Assembly (NCBI GenBank): GCA_963678705.1
Contig: OY783217.1
Span: 6,386,001-6,450,000 of the forward strand
Reading direction: 5' to 3'
Length of the DNA: 64,000 nucleotides
Source of the DNA: Panorpa germanica
Taxonomy: Eukaryota; Arthropoda; Insecta; Mecoptera; Panorpidae
A program made the translations under genes and the position numbers. The notes under the pieces were generated by a model. The model worked only from the letters and a program-made list of their open reading frames with translations. It was not told where the DNA came from and made no database searches. Positions 52,017-61,858 of this stretch are shown here, piece by piece (position 1 is the stretch's first letter; each line of letters starts with the position of its first letter).

Positions 52017-53756
52017 CTAGTGGCATAAACACGGGGTGTCAGGTCAGCGGGTCGGGGCGAAACGATTAAATAATAACAAAATAACAAAATAATTTCATAA
52101 ATCATAACAAACTTAAAGAATAACCCAATCATGTAAATCGCTCCAGCTAATAAAATCAAAATAACATAAGATATAACATACACATAAACAAAAAGAAATA
52201 ATATAGACATCATCTGCACTGAACCGCAGAGTGCGAGTAACAAATGGCGACAAGACACACTAGCCGAATATAATTGTAACGATAACGAATAAATAATTTA
52301 TGTACAAACAATTGCCTTCAAACAAGGCGTTAGCAAATGATTGCAAATTGTTATCTTGCGCATGTACTGTACTTGTACTTGTACATAGACTAAATGGCTC
52401 TATCTCTAGATAATTGAAAATAAAATCAACATAAATGAGCAATGAACAATAAATCTTACGCTACTGAATCTACTACAGAATCATTCGTTCAGATGACAGT
52501 CGCACTGTATGAAATAGAGGCAACTGGCTAGAGCCTACGTCGGTACATTTACCGGTATCATACCTACTTACTGGATAACATCCCTGAAGTGGTCAATGCC
52601 GAAGAACAGAAATGTGCAATGTAACAGAATAAAACAAAGAGTATATTAACATAAATAAATCATGATGAAAGCAGGCAAGGCATGCGGAGCTTTGATTGCA
52701 TTCCCAAAAAAATAGTGGGAGGTTGGGGGCCAGGATGTGAAAAAATCGTGACCGCCAGTATAGTTAATCGGAACGACGCTCAAAAAACGATGGACGTTTC
52801 GAATTTCTTGTAATATAACGGTACTTCGCCCCATACACAGAAGGAAAAATGTCACAATTGCGTCAAGGCAGGTGTCAGAGTGCCAGCACCCGCTCATTTT
52901 GAAAAAAACGGCCCCTCTGAGACCGCCGAGACCAAAATATTTCTAACTACATGGTAAACCATAGCTTAATCTGGTGCCCCTGAAAAAATGAGCCAAAAAT
53001 ACATGGTCATGATAAAAATACATCATGTTAATATTCAAAAAAAATATGGGCCAAAAAAATATTCATCTCAAAACATGGCGCCCACTGGATGGCCCCTCTC
53101 GCAGGCGGCTTCTCAAAAATCGTGGTACCTGTACGGGTAGCGCCAAAAAACTTGCGCTGTACAAAAAATTTCTGCAGTTAGTAGAAAGACATGTAACAAT
53201 TCTAGAATCAGATGACAACATGACATACATCATTTCTGAATTTAAAGTCAAACTCAACGTTTCACCCAGGCTGAAGCGGCCTTCAAATTTAAAATTGTTT
53301 TAATTATTATTCGGACTCGCTAGCTAAGACTAGCACCAGACACTAGAGCTGTACATGTATTTGCACTAAGAAAACGCAGAACGACAGTGAAAAGTATAGC
53401 GTAAATATAATAATAATAAACTGTAGAGTATGCAAGGTTGTGCCGTACAAACGAAACTCATGAGTTGTAATGTAAATAACAATTAAGACAAGTGTGCCTG
53501 TATCCACGTTGGAGCTTATAGCAACTGAAACAAAATTGTGCTGAAAGGAAGAAACAAGCTACCTAATGCGTTCTTAAGGTGTCAGAAACTCTCTCGTGTC
53601 TCGGTAGTGTCATTCGGTGTAGTTCGGTGTAATTCGGTGTAATTAAATCGGTTTATCGGCGGCCGCTCCTCCAGGATAACCTAAGAAACCTCTCGCGCTT
53701 TCATTCTGCATTTGCTCTCGCATTCATTCGAATATTTATTTATGAAAGACACTTAC
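52017..53756 (-). other. CadN intron upstream of exon A, 1740 nt
   Basis: Starts at the strong GTAAGTG donor at 53756 and ends at the weak gccactag acceptor of exon A. It contains a tandem of 10-bp TTCGGTGTAA-like units at about 53613-53645 and an oddly composed tract at 52.65-53.30 kb with repeated GGCCCCTCT and CAAAAA words. Open frames on both strands in that tract have no recognisable domains. Confidence 0.75.
53613..53645. repeat. Short tandem repeat of TTCGGTGTAA units
   Basis: Three to four 10-bp units inside the intron upstream of alternative exon A. Confidence 0.8.
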
Positions 53757-53948
53757 GTCGAGAGGCTTTTTCAAAACAATCCACCCAGATTCGGGTTGAA
53801 TTTCAAAATATTCCAAATCTCCTGGATTATATGGGGCACTTAAAGTGTATACGATAGCACCATTATTATCTGCGTCTTCGTCGGACGCTGACACTCGAAG
53901 AATGTTTGTTCCAATGCTAGCATCTTGTTTAACGTTCTCGACGTATTT
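53757..53948 (-). CDS. CadN: CadN exon (192 nt) before the alternative pair
   Basis: The exon lacks an in-frame ATG but is clear from translation and splice sites: acceptor ctttctag, donor GAC followed by GTAAGTG. It is exactly 64 codons in phase 0 at both ends, from KYVENVKQDASIG to WIVLKKPLD. It joins the preceding DRQ and supplies the first half of a repeat, with the DEDADNNG calcium loop and the LD of the LDRE motif at its end. The following R(E/D) comes from whichever alternative exon is chosen, so this exon is the upstream constitutive partner of the switch. A hand count gives G or C at 22 of 64 third positions. Confidence 0.95.
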
Positions 53949-54060
53949 CTAGAAAGAACCAAAACAAGTGATAAAATTTAATCTAGCAAATAAAGCCAAG
54001 ATATAAAATCACTGCTTTAGATAAGGAAACTTTGGAGACTATCAAATCGTTCATAAATAC

Positions 54061-55080
54061 CTGACGATCAAACAAAGGCGGGTTATCGTTAACATCTGTA
54101 ATTTCCACTGTAAATGAACAAACTCCTTCCAAAGATGGTTCTCCTTGATCAGTAGCTTTAACGGTCACTGAAACGAACTTTCCATCGTCTCCCTCACGAT
54201 CGAACACTTTGTTAGTCATTACTTCACCAGTTTCTTCGTCGACTGTGAATTTAGTTCCTTTCTGATTCGGTTGCTGCACAATAGAATATTTGACTTGTCC
54301 ATTTACACCTTTATCTTCATCAGTAGCTTGTACTTTAATAACAGGGCTACCATTAGGAGCACCTTCTTCAACTTTTGGGTAATATGTACCACAATCTTTA
54401 AACACTGGTTTGTTGTCATTGACGTCTGTAATAAACACTACTACTACAGCTGTTGATGTATGAATAGTTGCATCACCATTAACACAGCAGGCGCCATCGT
54501 CAAGAGCCGTTACATTTAACTCATATTTGTCACGATCTAATGAAATAGACTTCCCATGTAATCGAATTACTCCTGTTATTTCTTCAATTACGAATTGCCC
54601 TGAACTTGTACCACCACCAACAAAACCAAATCTAACATTATCACCATCTTTATCTGAAGCTACCACTGTTGTAACAAGTGTATTTGGGCCAGCATTTTCA
54701 TCTACGTTAGGCGTATACACCTGTTGAGAGAATTTAGGTTCCTCGTCGTTTTTGTTCTTCGTGTAAACTCGTACAGTAGCGGTACCTGTTTTGGATGGTT
54801 CTCCTTTGTCTTTCGCTGTTACTACAAATTCATAATACGCGTTGTTGTTGTCGGCGTCTAACTGTTTGTTATTTGTTATAATTCCACTTGAATCTACGCT
54901 GAAATGGTCGTCTGATACTAAGTATTCAATCTCTGCGTTCGCTCCTGAATCAGAATCCATTGCTTTTACTTTTAAAATACTTGTTCCTAAAGGAATATCT
55001 TCATCTACGTTGTGTGCTTGATAGTCTGGCAACTCGAACTTAGGCGCATTATCATTTACATCTGTTACTCTTATTGTAAG
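54061..55080 (-). CDS. CadN: CadN large exon (1020 nt), three EC repeats
   Basis: The acceptor is tttcag and the donor GTATTT, leading into a 112-nt intron. The exon is 340 codons in phase 0 at both ends. It carries four linker motifs in order, TDVNDNAP, KNKNDEEP, TDVNDNKP and TDVNDNPP, which mark three complete cadherin repeats and the start of a fourth. Within the repeats are DEDIPLG, DxDxG-type acidic loops, DENAGPNT and the LDRDKY and FDREGD variants of the LDRE motif. A CC pair (GACCVNGD) lies in the second repeat and a further Cys just after TDVNDNKPVFKD. The second linker is a variant (NKNDEEP) but keeps the acidic residues. Codon third positions are AT-rich, typical of this genome. 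Confidence 0.97.
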
Positions 55081-55276
55081 CTGAAACAAAATATTATTTT
55101 TTAGATATATAATCATTAAACATGCAAAATGCTTTTATATTGAATAAAATACTCAATAAACCGAATAAATTGTAGTCACTTTTCTATATTTACTTCGAAT
55201 ACTACACCATTTATTTGAATTTATTCAACCTGTTTATTTTTCTGATTAAATATTGATTCTGTTGACTGAAAAATAC

Positions 55277-55493
55277 CTCAACTGAAGTAGAAAATCCGCC
55301 GGAATCCTCTGTAGCAGTAACAACTAAGGAATAAACATGGGGCTGCCTGAGATCCTCAAAATCTAATTCTTTTGCCAGTTTCACGATTCCAGAAGTAGGT
55401 CCAATGTTGAAGGTACCAGCTCCTTGCCCTTGTGCCTTCAGGGTGTAACGAATTTCTCGGTCGGCAAAGGATTTCGCTTTTACGGAGATAATG
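55277..55493 (-). CDS. CadN: CadN exon (217 nt), EC repeat core
   Basis: The acceptor is ctttcag and the donor is GTATTT, a weak donor that opens a short 196-nt intron. The exon supplies one base to the split Asp codon and then 72 full codons ending in phase 0. The protein starts IISVKAKSFADREIRY, runs through the repeat core with LDFEDLRQPHVYSL, and ends STSVE, which reads directly into LTIRVTDVNDN of the next exon. It forms the body of the repeat whose first strand lies in the exon at 57385-57823. No residue loss, stop or frameshift was seen. Family identity is secure; the exact EC number cannot be given without the N-terminal part of the gene. Confidence 0.95.
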
Positions 55494-57384
55494 CTGAAAG
55501 TAGAAAATATAATTATAAGCTTATTCAAGTTTTTCAAGTTATTTTATGTTGGAGTAGTTTTATATTAAAAAAGTTAGTGGAGCTCCAATGTACAACGCAA
55601 ACCATTTTATGAAACATTCCTGTTATTTTATGATGAAGTAAATCAATGGTATGGAAGGAAAGAAAGAATATTTTATATTGCAAATGATTTGAATTTGTAA
55701 CAATCAATTCGCATGAATGATTTAAGTAAACATTGATAATTTAATTATTAAAAAGGTAGGACAAACAAACGAATCGTAAAATATGCGGGAAAAGTAATTC
55801 TAACTAAATTATATCATTGTTCTAATTTAAAAAAAAGAATTCTACAAAATAACAAATTAGATTACAATAATAATAGAAATTCTAGATCATACAATAACGT
55901 TATTTAACATTAGTATAATACATTTTTTTCCTAATTTAAGGTGAAACAATACTTGGCCATTTTTTCTAGCGAAATAAAGATGACGATTCTATACAGCAGG
56001 TTAAATATTATCAAAAAAACCATGTTTTTTTATGTTTAAATCGTTTTATGTAAGTAACTATAAAAGCGAATTAAAATCTAAAGCTGCAATTAGTTAGATG
56101 GATAACGTATCTACATTTTAAGCCACTGACTTTTAATTAGTTGGAATCGCAAAAATAACTTTTTGCTAATTGGAATTTAACTAGAAAATATAGCAATATT
56201 CATTTTCAAAAGTTATTTCTGCGGTTCCAACTCATTAAAAGTCAGTGGAAGAAAGCTTAAAATGTAGATACGTTATTCGTCTAAGTAATTGCAGCTTTAG
56301 ATTTTGACTCGTGTTTATAGTTACTTACATAAAACGATTTAAACATTAAAAAAACATGTTTTTTTTTGATAATATTTAACCTGCTGTATCGCTAGAAAAA
56401 ATGGCCAAGTATCGTTTCACCTTAATTTATTTAACGTTGGCATATTTCTAATTCTGACGATTGTTTTTATTTAAGAAAAACAGGAAGCCCGGTTTATTTT
56501 AGTAGATCTGTGTCGTATACACACATACAATATTCTTTTAAACTATTGCCTATAAAATGATTTCATATAATGCATAACATTTTATTGCGTATAAATTAAA
56601 TAGACTAGATTATAATAAATTGCTAGAAGAATAATTAAAACTATCTTTCAGTTCTCTACTACTACTTCTACTACCATCCCTCTATCTATCTGTCATTTCC
56701 ACCCCGTCCTATTGTAAGGGTAATAACGTAATATACTGAACAAAAGTTGGCGAATCTACAAGACATTAGAACAAGTTTGCCTTAAAAGATAATTCGTTTT
56801 ATGGCTGGGCCATAATCTAGTCGGTAACTAATGTGCAAGAAGTTTTGCTAATGTCTTATATATGTATATATGGTACCATGTAAGTATTTTCAAATGTTTG
56901 AAAGCCAACTATACTTCTTATTATCTTTCTGATATATGATACCACTCTACGGAAAGTAAACTGTGATGCATTGGGTGAAAATCGCTGGACCAAAACGGTG
57001 TCGAATATATTTATGATATATGCCTTTTGTAAGTAGACTTAAAAATGTATAAAGAAATATGTTTTCTTCAAAATTGTTTTAATATTGTGTTACAGAAATA
57101 TTGTATTTATATATCCTAACTTTTGTCGTAAAGAATATTATAAATAATTTTAAATTGTGAAAATAACATGTAACATGTATTGACATCACTTCAGGCGTAT
57201 TTATAATGAGCTTGTGTCCTATGTCTTAATTTCTATAAAAGTGTACTATATATTGATAAAGTGTACTTTATATGGGTTCTACGCCTGAATTGATGGCAAT
57301 ACTAATAACATGATATTATGTTATAGATATTATATGATACATGGTAATACTTTTGAACATTATCGTTCAATCTTCGACACTTAC
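55494..57384 (-). other. CadN intron, 1891 nt, with foldback element
   Basis: Bounded by donor GTAAGT at 57384 and acceptor ctttcag at 55494. It contains the 490-bp foldback element at 55936-56425; the remainder is AT-rich with nothing recognised. Confidence 0.85.
55936..56425. mobile_element. Foldback MITE, about 490 bp, TTAA-flanked
   Basis: Two arms, about 55936-56165 and 56208-56425, are nearly identical when one is reverse-complemented, differing by a small insertion in the left arm (AAATAAAGATGACG region) and scattered bases. The outer ends read TTAA-GGTGAAAC and GTTTCACC-TTAA, so TTAA may be a piggyBac-type target duplication, though piggyBac ends usually begin CC. No coding capacity. 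In the CadN pre-mRNA it would fold into a stem of over 200 bp. Confidence 0.85.
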
Positions 57385-57823
57385 TCTGAATCCTTCTTCT
57401 GATTTTCTGGGATTTCAGCTTCATAACTCGGCATGTAAAACTGTGGAGCTCGTTTTCCTCCAACAATAGACAATCGTTCTTCAGGTGTAGATTGAAATCT
57501 TCTTTCATCAACTCTTCCATTTTGATCTTCAGCTTTAACATAAAGAACATATTCCATATCCAATTGAAACACATCGGTACCTCTGGTTCTAACAACTCCA
57601 GAACGTTCATCGACTTCAAACCGTCCTCCTGTCCGATCACGGACGATGAAGTAATGTATATTATGATCGGTGTCGGGGTCACGTGCTTGTAAAGTGAACA
57701 CAGGTGTGTTTGGGGGTGCGTTTAGTTGTACCACTGCTTGCATGGGGAGGGGGCGGTTGATGAAATAAGGTGGCTCATCGTTGATGTCTTTGACGTGGAT
57801 TATTACCCTCTGGTTGTCCGTGT
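57385..57823 (-). CDS. CadN: CadN exon (439 nt), EC repeat plus flanks
   Basis: The exon follows a tttccag acceptor and ends at a consensus GTAAGT donor. It begins with the last two bases of a split codon and ends two bases into the next (intron phases 1 and 2). It encodes about 146 residues: the end of one cadherin repeat with the calcium linker DINDEPP near residue 12, a complete repeat carrying DPDTD, FEVDERSG and AEDQNG motifs, and the start of the next (APQFYMPSYEAEIPEN). The linker before that next repeat reads RLSIVGGKRAPQF and lacks the usual DxNDN, so it should be a calcium-free joint. Match to insect N-cadherin is very close by eye. The joining residue with the next exon is Asp (GA plus C). 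The upstream exon was not found in the window, apart from the candidate microexon at 61085. Confidence 0.95.
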
Positions 57824-57909
57824 CTGGAAAGATAAAGTACATTATTTATTAAAATATGTCGTCGTTAGCTTAGCGACATCATTAATATTACGTTATTGTA
57901 TAAAATGAA

Positions 57910-58014
<105 letters not shown>

Positions 58015-58017
58015 GAT

Positions 58018-58775
58018 GTGGGATTATTTTTTAAGCAGTAATTTTAAATTAGATTATATTTAGTTTTAAGCAATAGAAATAAGAAACTGTAAATTAGGGT
58101 AGAGATCTTTGCTAAGAACGGGGGTATATTTAAATGTATAAATAAACCAGCGACAAACCCTACAGCCGTTCAATGGCAATTGCTTAGCCGTTCGCTTTTG
58201 GTGTCGAGCGTACGCCTCAGAGAACGTGGTATAGAGAACTGTTCGCTAACTATGAACGTGATGAGACATGTGTTTTGGGCGAGGCACAAGTAAAAGATTG
58301 TTATATGTGTACAGAGAGTTTTTATAAAAGCAAATGGCGATAGAAATATATAAAGTTTATGTATGGTCGTTATTGTGTGTTTTATAATTAAGTTAACTTT
58401 ATTACGGTGTAATAATTGTTATTTTGATCAGTGTTTTTGTTAGAGTTAGGCAGCAAGTGTAATGTTTAGTACTAAGGTGTATTTTCATTGAAATCATTGT
58501 GCTGATAACTATAGACAATTGCAACTGCGTAGTATGTATTGAGACGTATAATATTGTGAAGAGACATTTTAATCTAAGTACTGTAATTATATCTAGTGTA
58601 TTTTGTTGTGAATATAATTAAGATTGATTAACTTTATTTAGATGTAATATTGTGACTTTGATAAGTGATTAAACTATTAATAGCCAAATTATGTGTTTAC
58701 TCGTTTATAGGAAACTATATTGTTGTATTGTACATTAACCTAGGCTGATGTTAATTGTAACTTATAATTGTAGGA
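58018..58775 (+). repeat. LTR-like repetitive region (uncertain)
   Basis: Starts TGTGGGATT right after the microsatellite. It has a TATA-like GTATAAATAAACC at about 58137 and an internal duplication: 58380-58441 resembles 58614-58680, sharing TATAATTAAG-TTAACTTTATT and TTTGAT-AGTG. It is followed by the 40-bp tandem array. No retroelement coding region is present, so a solo LTR is only one reading. Confidence 0.25.
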
Positions 58776-58940
58776 AAGTACCTACAAATTAGGATCTCAA
58801 CAGATGGTTAGAGATATAACCTACAAATTGTGAGCTATCAACAGTGATTGAATAGTTCTAGGCTGCATAATAGAATCGCAACACGTGGTTGTAAATTCTA
58901 ACCTGCAAAGCGGAGTCTGTACCGGGATGGTAATAGATTC
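58776..58940 (+). repeat. Tandem repeat, four units of 40-42 bp
   Basis: Units start at about 58776, 58818, 58860 and 58900, each with the frame ACCTaCAAA...CAaCAG-TGGTTA-AGATTC in diverged form. The last unit ends GGGATGGTAATAGATTC. Confidence 0.65.
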
Positions 58941-60202
58941 AAAAACTACTAATGTAGACGATAAAAAGTCTACATATATGTTTATATAAATATATACAGT
59001 CCATGCATAAATATGACTTATAAAATGCTTTTAAATGATAACTATAAATAATGCAAGTGTTGAATGTCATCTTCCGTTTTAAATCATTACTAATTTTCTG
59101 TGAAGTGTTCTACTTAATAGCCCTTTAGCTCAATATCTTTTAGACATTCAAATAATGTTATATACACTAATTGTATGAAATTCAGTCCTTTATCAGATTG
59201 ATAATAACTATTTTTATCATAAGAGACCGACTAGTAGGGCATTATTACATAAAAACTGTTTTAGCTGCCATTTTTTCAAGATGGCGGCGTTGTCGGATGT
59301 CTTACGATAGGAAAAACATTAGGGCCCTAACCTTTTAAACATATGCAAAAAGCAGAACTATTTATTTGGTCCTGCGTCTGAGTTGTTTATAGTTTTGTGT
59401 ATTTAAATTCGTAAATTATTAAAGTTAGTCTTAGATGCATTTGAAATTTGCAGATACATGGTAATAAATACATTTTAATATATACCAAAAGTAACTAAGT
59501 ATATTTCATTACAACAATGAAAACTATTTAATATTTTAAAGGTAAAATCTTTTTAAGCTTTTTAAACCCTCACCTCAGCCCCGTGTTAATTTACCACTTG
59601 ATATTTTAATACTTTTATTTTATAATTTATAGTTTTATGAATGAAGTATACGTTATTATTTTCTTTGTTAAAATGTTTAAAAATGAATATTTAATTCATT
59701 TATTAAAACTAAAGTTTTCAAGCTGACTTTTATGAGTTTGAAAGCAGCATAAAAGGAAAGGCTTTATTACTTTTACCGTGCAAGTACACCGAGCTACGAC
59801 TTCTACCTATATTCTAAAGTATAATATTGAATTTATGTAACGACCAGTGACGGACAATAAAGACATCGACCTAGGTATTTTAAGGGCTCTTTTCAGTATT
59901 AATAAAGATTTAATGCGGCTCTGGTAATAATAGCAAATCAAGGTAAGACAATTTTAATGATAAAGCAATCGTAACTCTGAAGTTAGTTGGAACTGTCATA
60001 ATCTTGCGATAGTACTGGAGTACGTCATTATTAATGCATCAAACTATTGTAGATAAGTTTTGCAAGAATAAATAGGAGCTATCTTAGTAACAACTCGAAA
60101 GTTATGCAATTATATATGCATATATTATAAAGTATGATTAGGAGATATGTTTCTTAAATAAATTATGCCAATATCTTAAATATTCTCTAGAAAATACTTA
60201 TG

Positions 60203-60911
60203 TATAGTTCAAATTACGAGAGTTCGACGATAACTCATACTCAAAAGAGGTTATAAGAGCTGTATAAAGTACGATACGATGGTGAATATTATCTTATTCG
60301 CTTCTATATGCATTATAATGCCGGCACTTCACTCTCGGCGAGACATTTGTCAAAACATTTGTCAATATGCCGAGACTGTGATTGGACAAGTTCACTCTCG
60401 ACTTTTGCTCGCCTAAAGTCCCTCGGGCGATACATTCGCCGAGAGAACAAGTGTCTAGTCTTTCGTTTCCTTTGACTTGTGTCATAATACCGCTCATGAA
60501 CTGAGCCAAGGGCTGCAGTACACACTCGATCTCGAGGAGACGAGGCGAGAACTGCAGTACGCACTCTATCTCGCTTGTTACAGCGAGAGTGAACTGCCGC
60601 CATAAAACAATTTATGACACAATTCATTTTCATTATATTGTAGATTTATATAGTCCAAATCACGACAGTTCGACGGTGACTTATATTTAAAAGAGGTTAT
60701 TAGAGCGGTATAAATTAATTTTTTATCTTATTCGTTTTTATACACATTATAGAAAAATAAGTGAGTCAGTGCTTTTTAGTTATATCGACAGTTTATACCC
60801 CACAACTTGTTTTAAGTATGAGTCGCCGCCGAACTCTCGTAATTCGAACTATACAGCACAACTTATTTTATGCATGGGTTACCACCTAACTCTCGTAACT
60901 TGAACTATATA
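60203..60911. mobile_element. Nested/tandem inverted-repeat elements
   Basis: A 38-bp end beginning TATAGTTCAAATTACGAGAG at 60203-60240 is matched in reverse at 60816-60853. A second, related pair lies at 60649-60685 and 60874-60911. Subterminal sequence (AAAAGAGGTTAT-AGAGC-GTATAAA) is repeated after each left end. The picture is two related elements overlapping in tandem, with a GC-richer insert at about 60310-60605 that itself has inverted ends (TGCCGGCACTTCACTCTCG facing CGAGAGTGAACTGCCGCCA). Open frames over the insert have no recognised domain. Confidence 0.7.
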
Positions 60912-61084
60912 ACATGTTACGTACATATATTACATACGTTAAAAAAAACTATGAAGTTGTATGAAGTAATTTATGGAAGACCCCTTATTATAATTTTGTT
61001 ATTTTGAAATAAATGTAAATGTCAATATGAAATTATCGTTAGTGGACTAAAGATGTGATATAATAAGGCACTTCAAGTACTTAC

Positions 61085-61096
61085 ATCGTAATCCGG
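61085..61096 (-). CDS. Candidate 12-nt CadN microexon
   Basis: On the minus strand a CTAAT branch-point match is followed by about 35 nt of almost pure pyrimidine, then tttacag, twelve bases (CCGGATTACGAT), and a GTAAGTAC donor. All splicing signals are strong. Twelve bases keep the frame. If the unseen upstream exon ends in a single G, as a G-AC Asp codon at 57823 would need, inclusion would replace that Asp by Ala-Gly-Leu-Arg-Tyr. That peptide is inference. No known CadN microexon at this place comes to mind, and the sequence could be an unused decoy. Intron distance to the next exon is about 3.3 kb. Confidence 0.5.
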
Positions 61097-61746
61097 CTGT
61101 AAAGAGAGCATGGAAAAGAAAGAGAAAGAACACATATTAGAAAAAAGTACATAGTATAATTTATCTGTAAATAAAATATCTTGAAACATATTTATATTAG
61201 TACCCAACACAACGCAAATATTAAGTGTCGACATCTCTTTTCGAATACCAAAATTGCCTACTAAAATAGCGAACTTAATTACATCGCCATAATGCAACAA
61301 TAGGTCATTGTACAAGTATTGTACGCTTAACACCGATTAAGATCAATCGTTATCAATGCATGCACACTATATAATCACACCCCAATCGAAGCCAGCCTTA
61401 TATGCACGCAAAATATTTGCACGGTCCTTGCGCCCATACAATGTTCACCAACTTGTATGTTTATAGCACTTAATTAACGTAAATCAAAGCTGCCGTTAGC
61501 TTAAATTAACGCAGCGACATCTATTAAGTGGTAGTCGTACTACAATCAACATTCAAAGGGAACATGGATGAATATCGGTTTTGTTTGCTGCGTGATTATA
61601 GTGCAGTACATTAGCTGCAGGCACCTGCGTGGTTCTGTAGTGTGTACACAATGTGGCTTTAGAAGCTCAATAATATTACAGCTTTCATTTCCACAAACTT
61701 TGTATACTACGAACAGAACCGAATTTAGGGCATTATTTTGTGACTT

Positions 61747-61858
61747 TTCTCTCACGTCATTCTCTCATGATATTCAAATGGGTGTTAATATTGGGAAAAT
61801 GTTACTGAACAAATGAATAACATACTAGTTCAATTCATGACGCATAACGTCAGAGAAA
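61747..61858. mobile_element. Diverged short copy of the 35-kb MITE family
   Basis: The right end TTCATGACGCATAACGTCAG followed by AGAAAAAG matches the right end of the element at 35128-35280, and a diverged left arm begins near CTCTCACGTCATTC. The inner part is shorter than in the other copy. Confidence 0.6.

Larger units (their letters stand above)
46772..57823 (-). other. CadN: N-cadherin (CadN) gene, central ectodomain part
   Basis: This span holds all exons recognised with confidence. Read on the minus strand, the joined exons give a continuous series of cadherin repeats whose sequence I recognise as arthropod N-cadherin, a large single-pass adhesion protein of neurons that works in axon targeting and binds homophilically across cell contacts. 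Exons in transcript order are 57823-57385, 55493-55277, 55080-54061, 53948-53757, then either 52016-51826 or 51525-51335, then 49899-49710, 49572-49390 and 46961-46772. Codon phase matches at every junction. The window has neither the start nor the end of the gene. The primary transcript probably covers the whole window, which is inference. A Drosophila-style CadN2 duplicate is not indicated. Confidence 0.93.

Noticed and set aside
53025-53303. 92-codon plus-strand frame in a CadN intron
   Set aside because: No domain recognised, no splice or promoter context, and it lies antisense within the odd AT/GC-mixed intronic tract.
60294-60633. Overlapping 71- and 106-codon minus-strand frames
   Set aside because: They lie across an inverted-repeat insert with repeated CTGCAGTAC words and show no domain.
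61085-61096. Reading the microexon as Pro-Asp-Tyr-Asp
   Set aside because: That frame would not continue into the phase of the exon starting at 57823, which needs one upstream base for its first codon.
61073-61333. 86-codon minus-strand frame covering the microexon
   Set aside because: The frame is mostly pyrimidine tract and intron; the strong splice sites inside it argue for a 12-nt exon instead.
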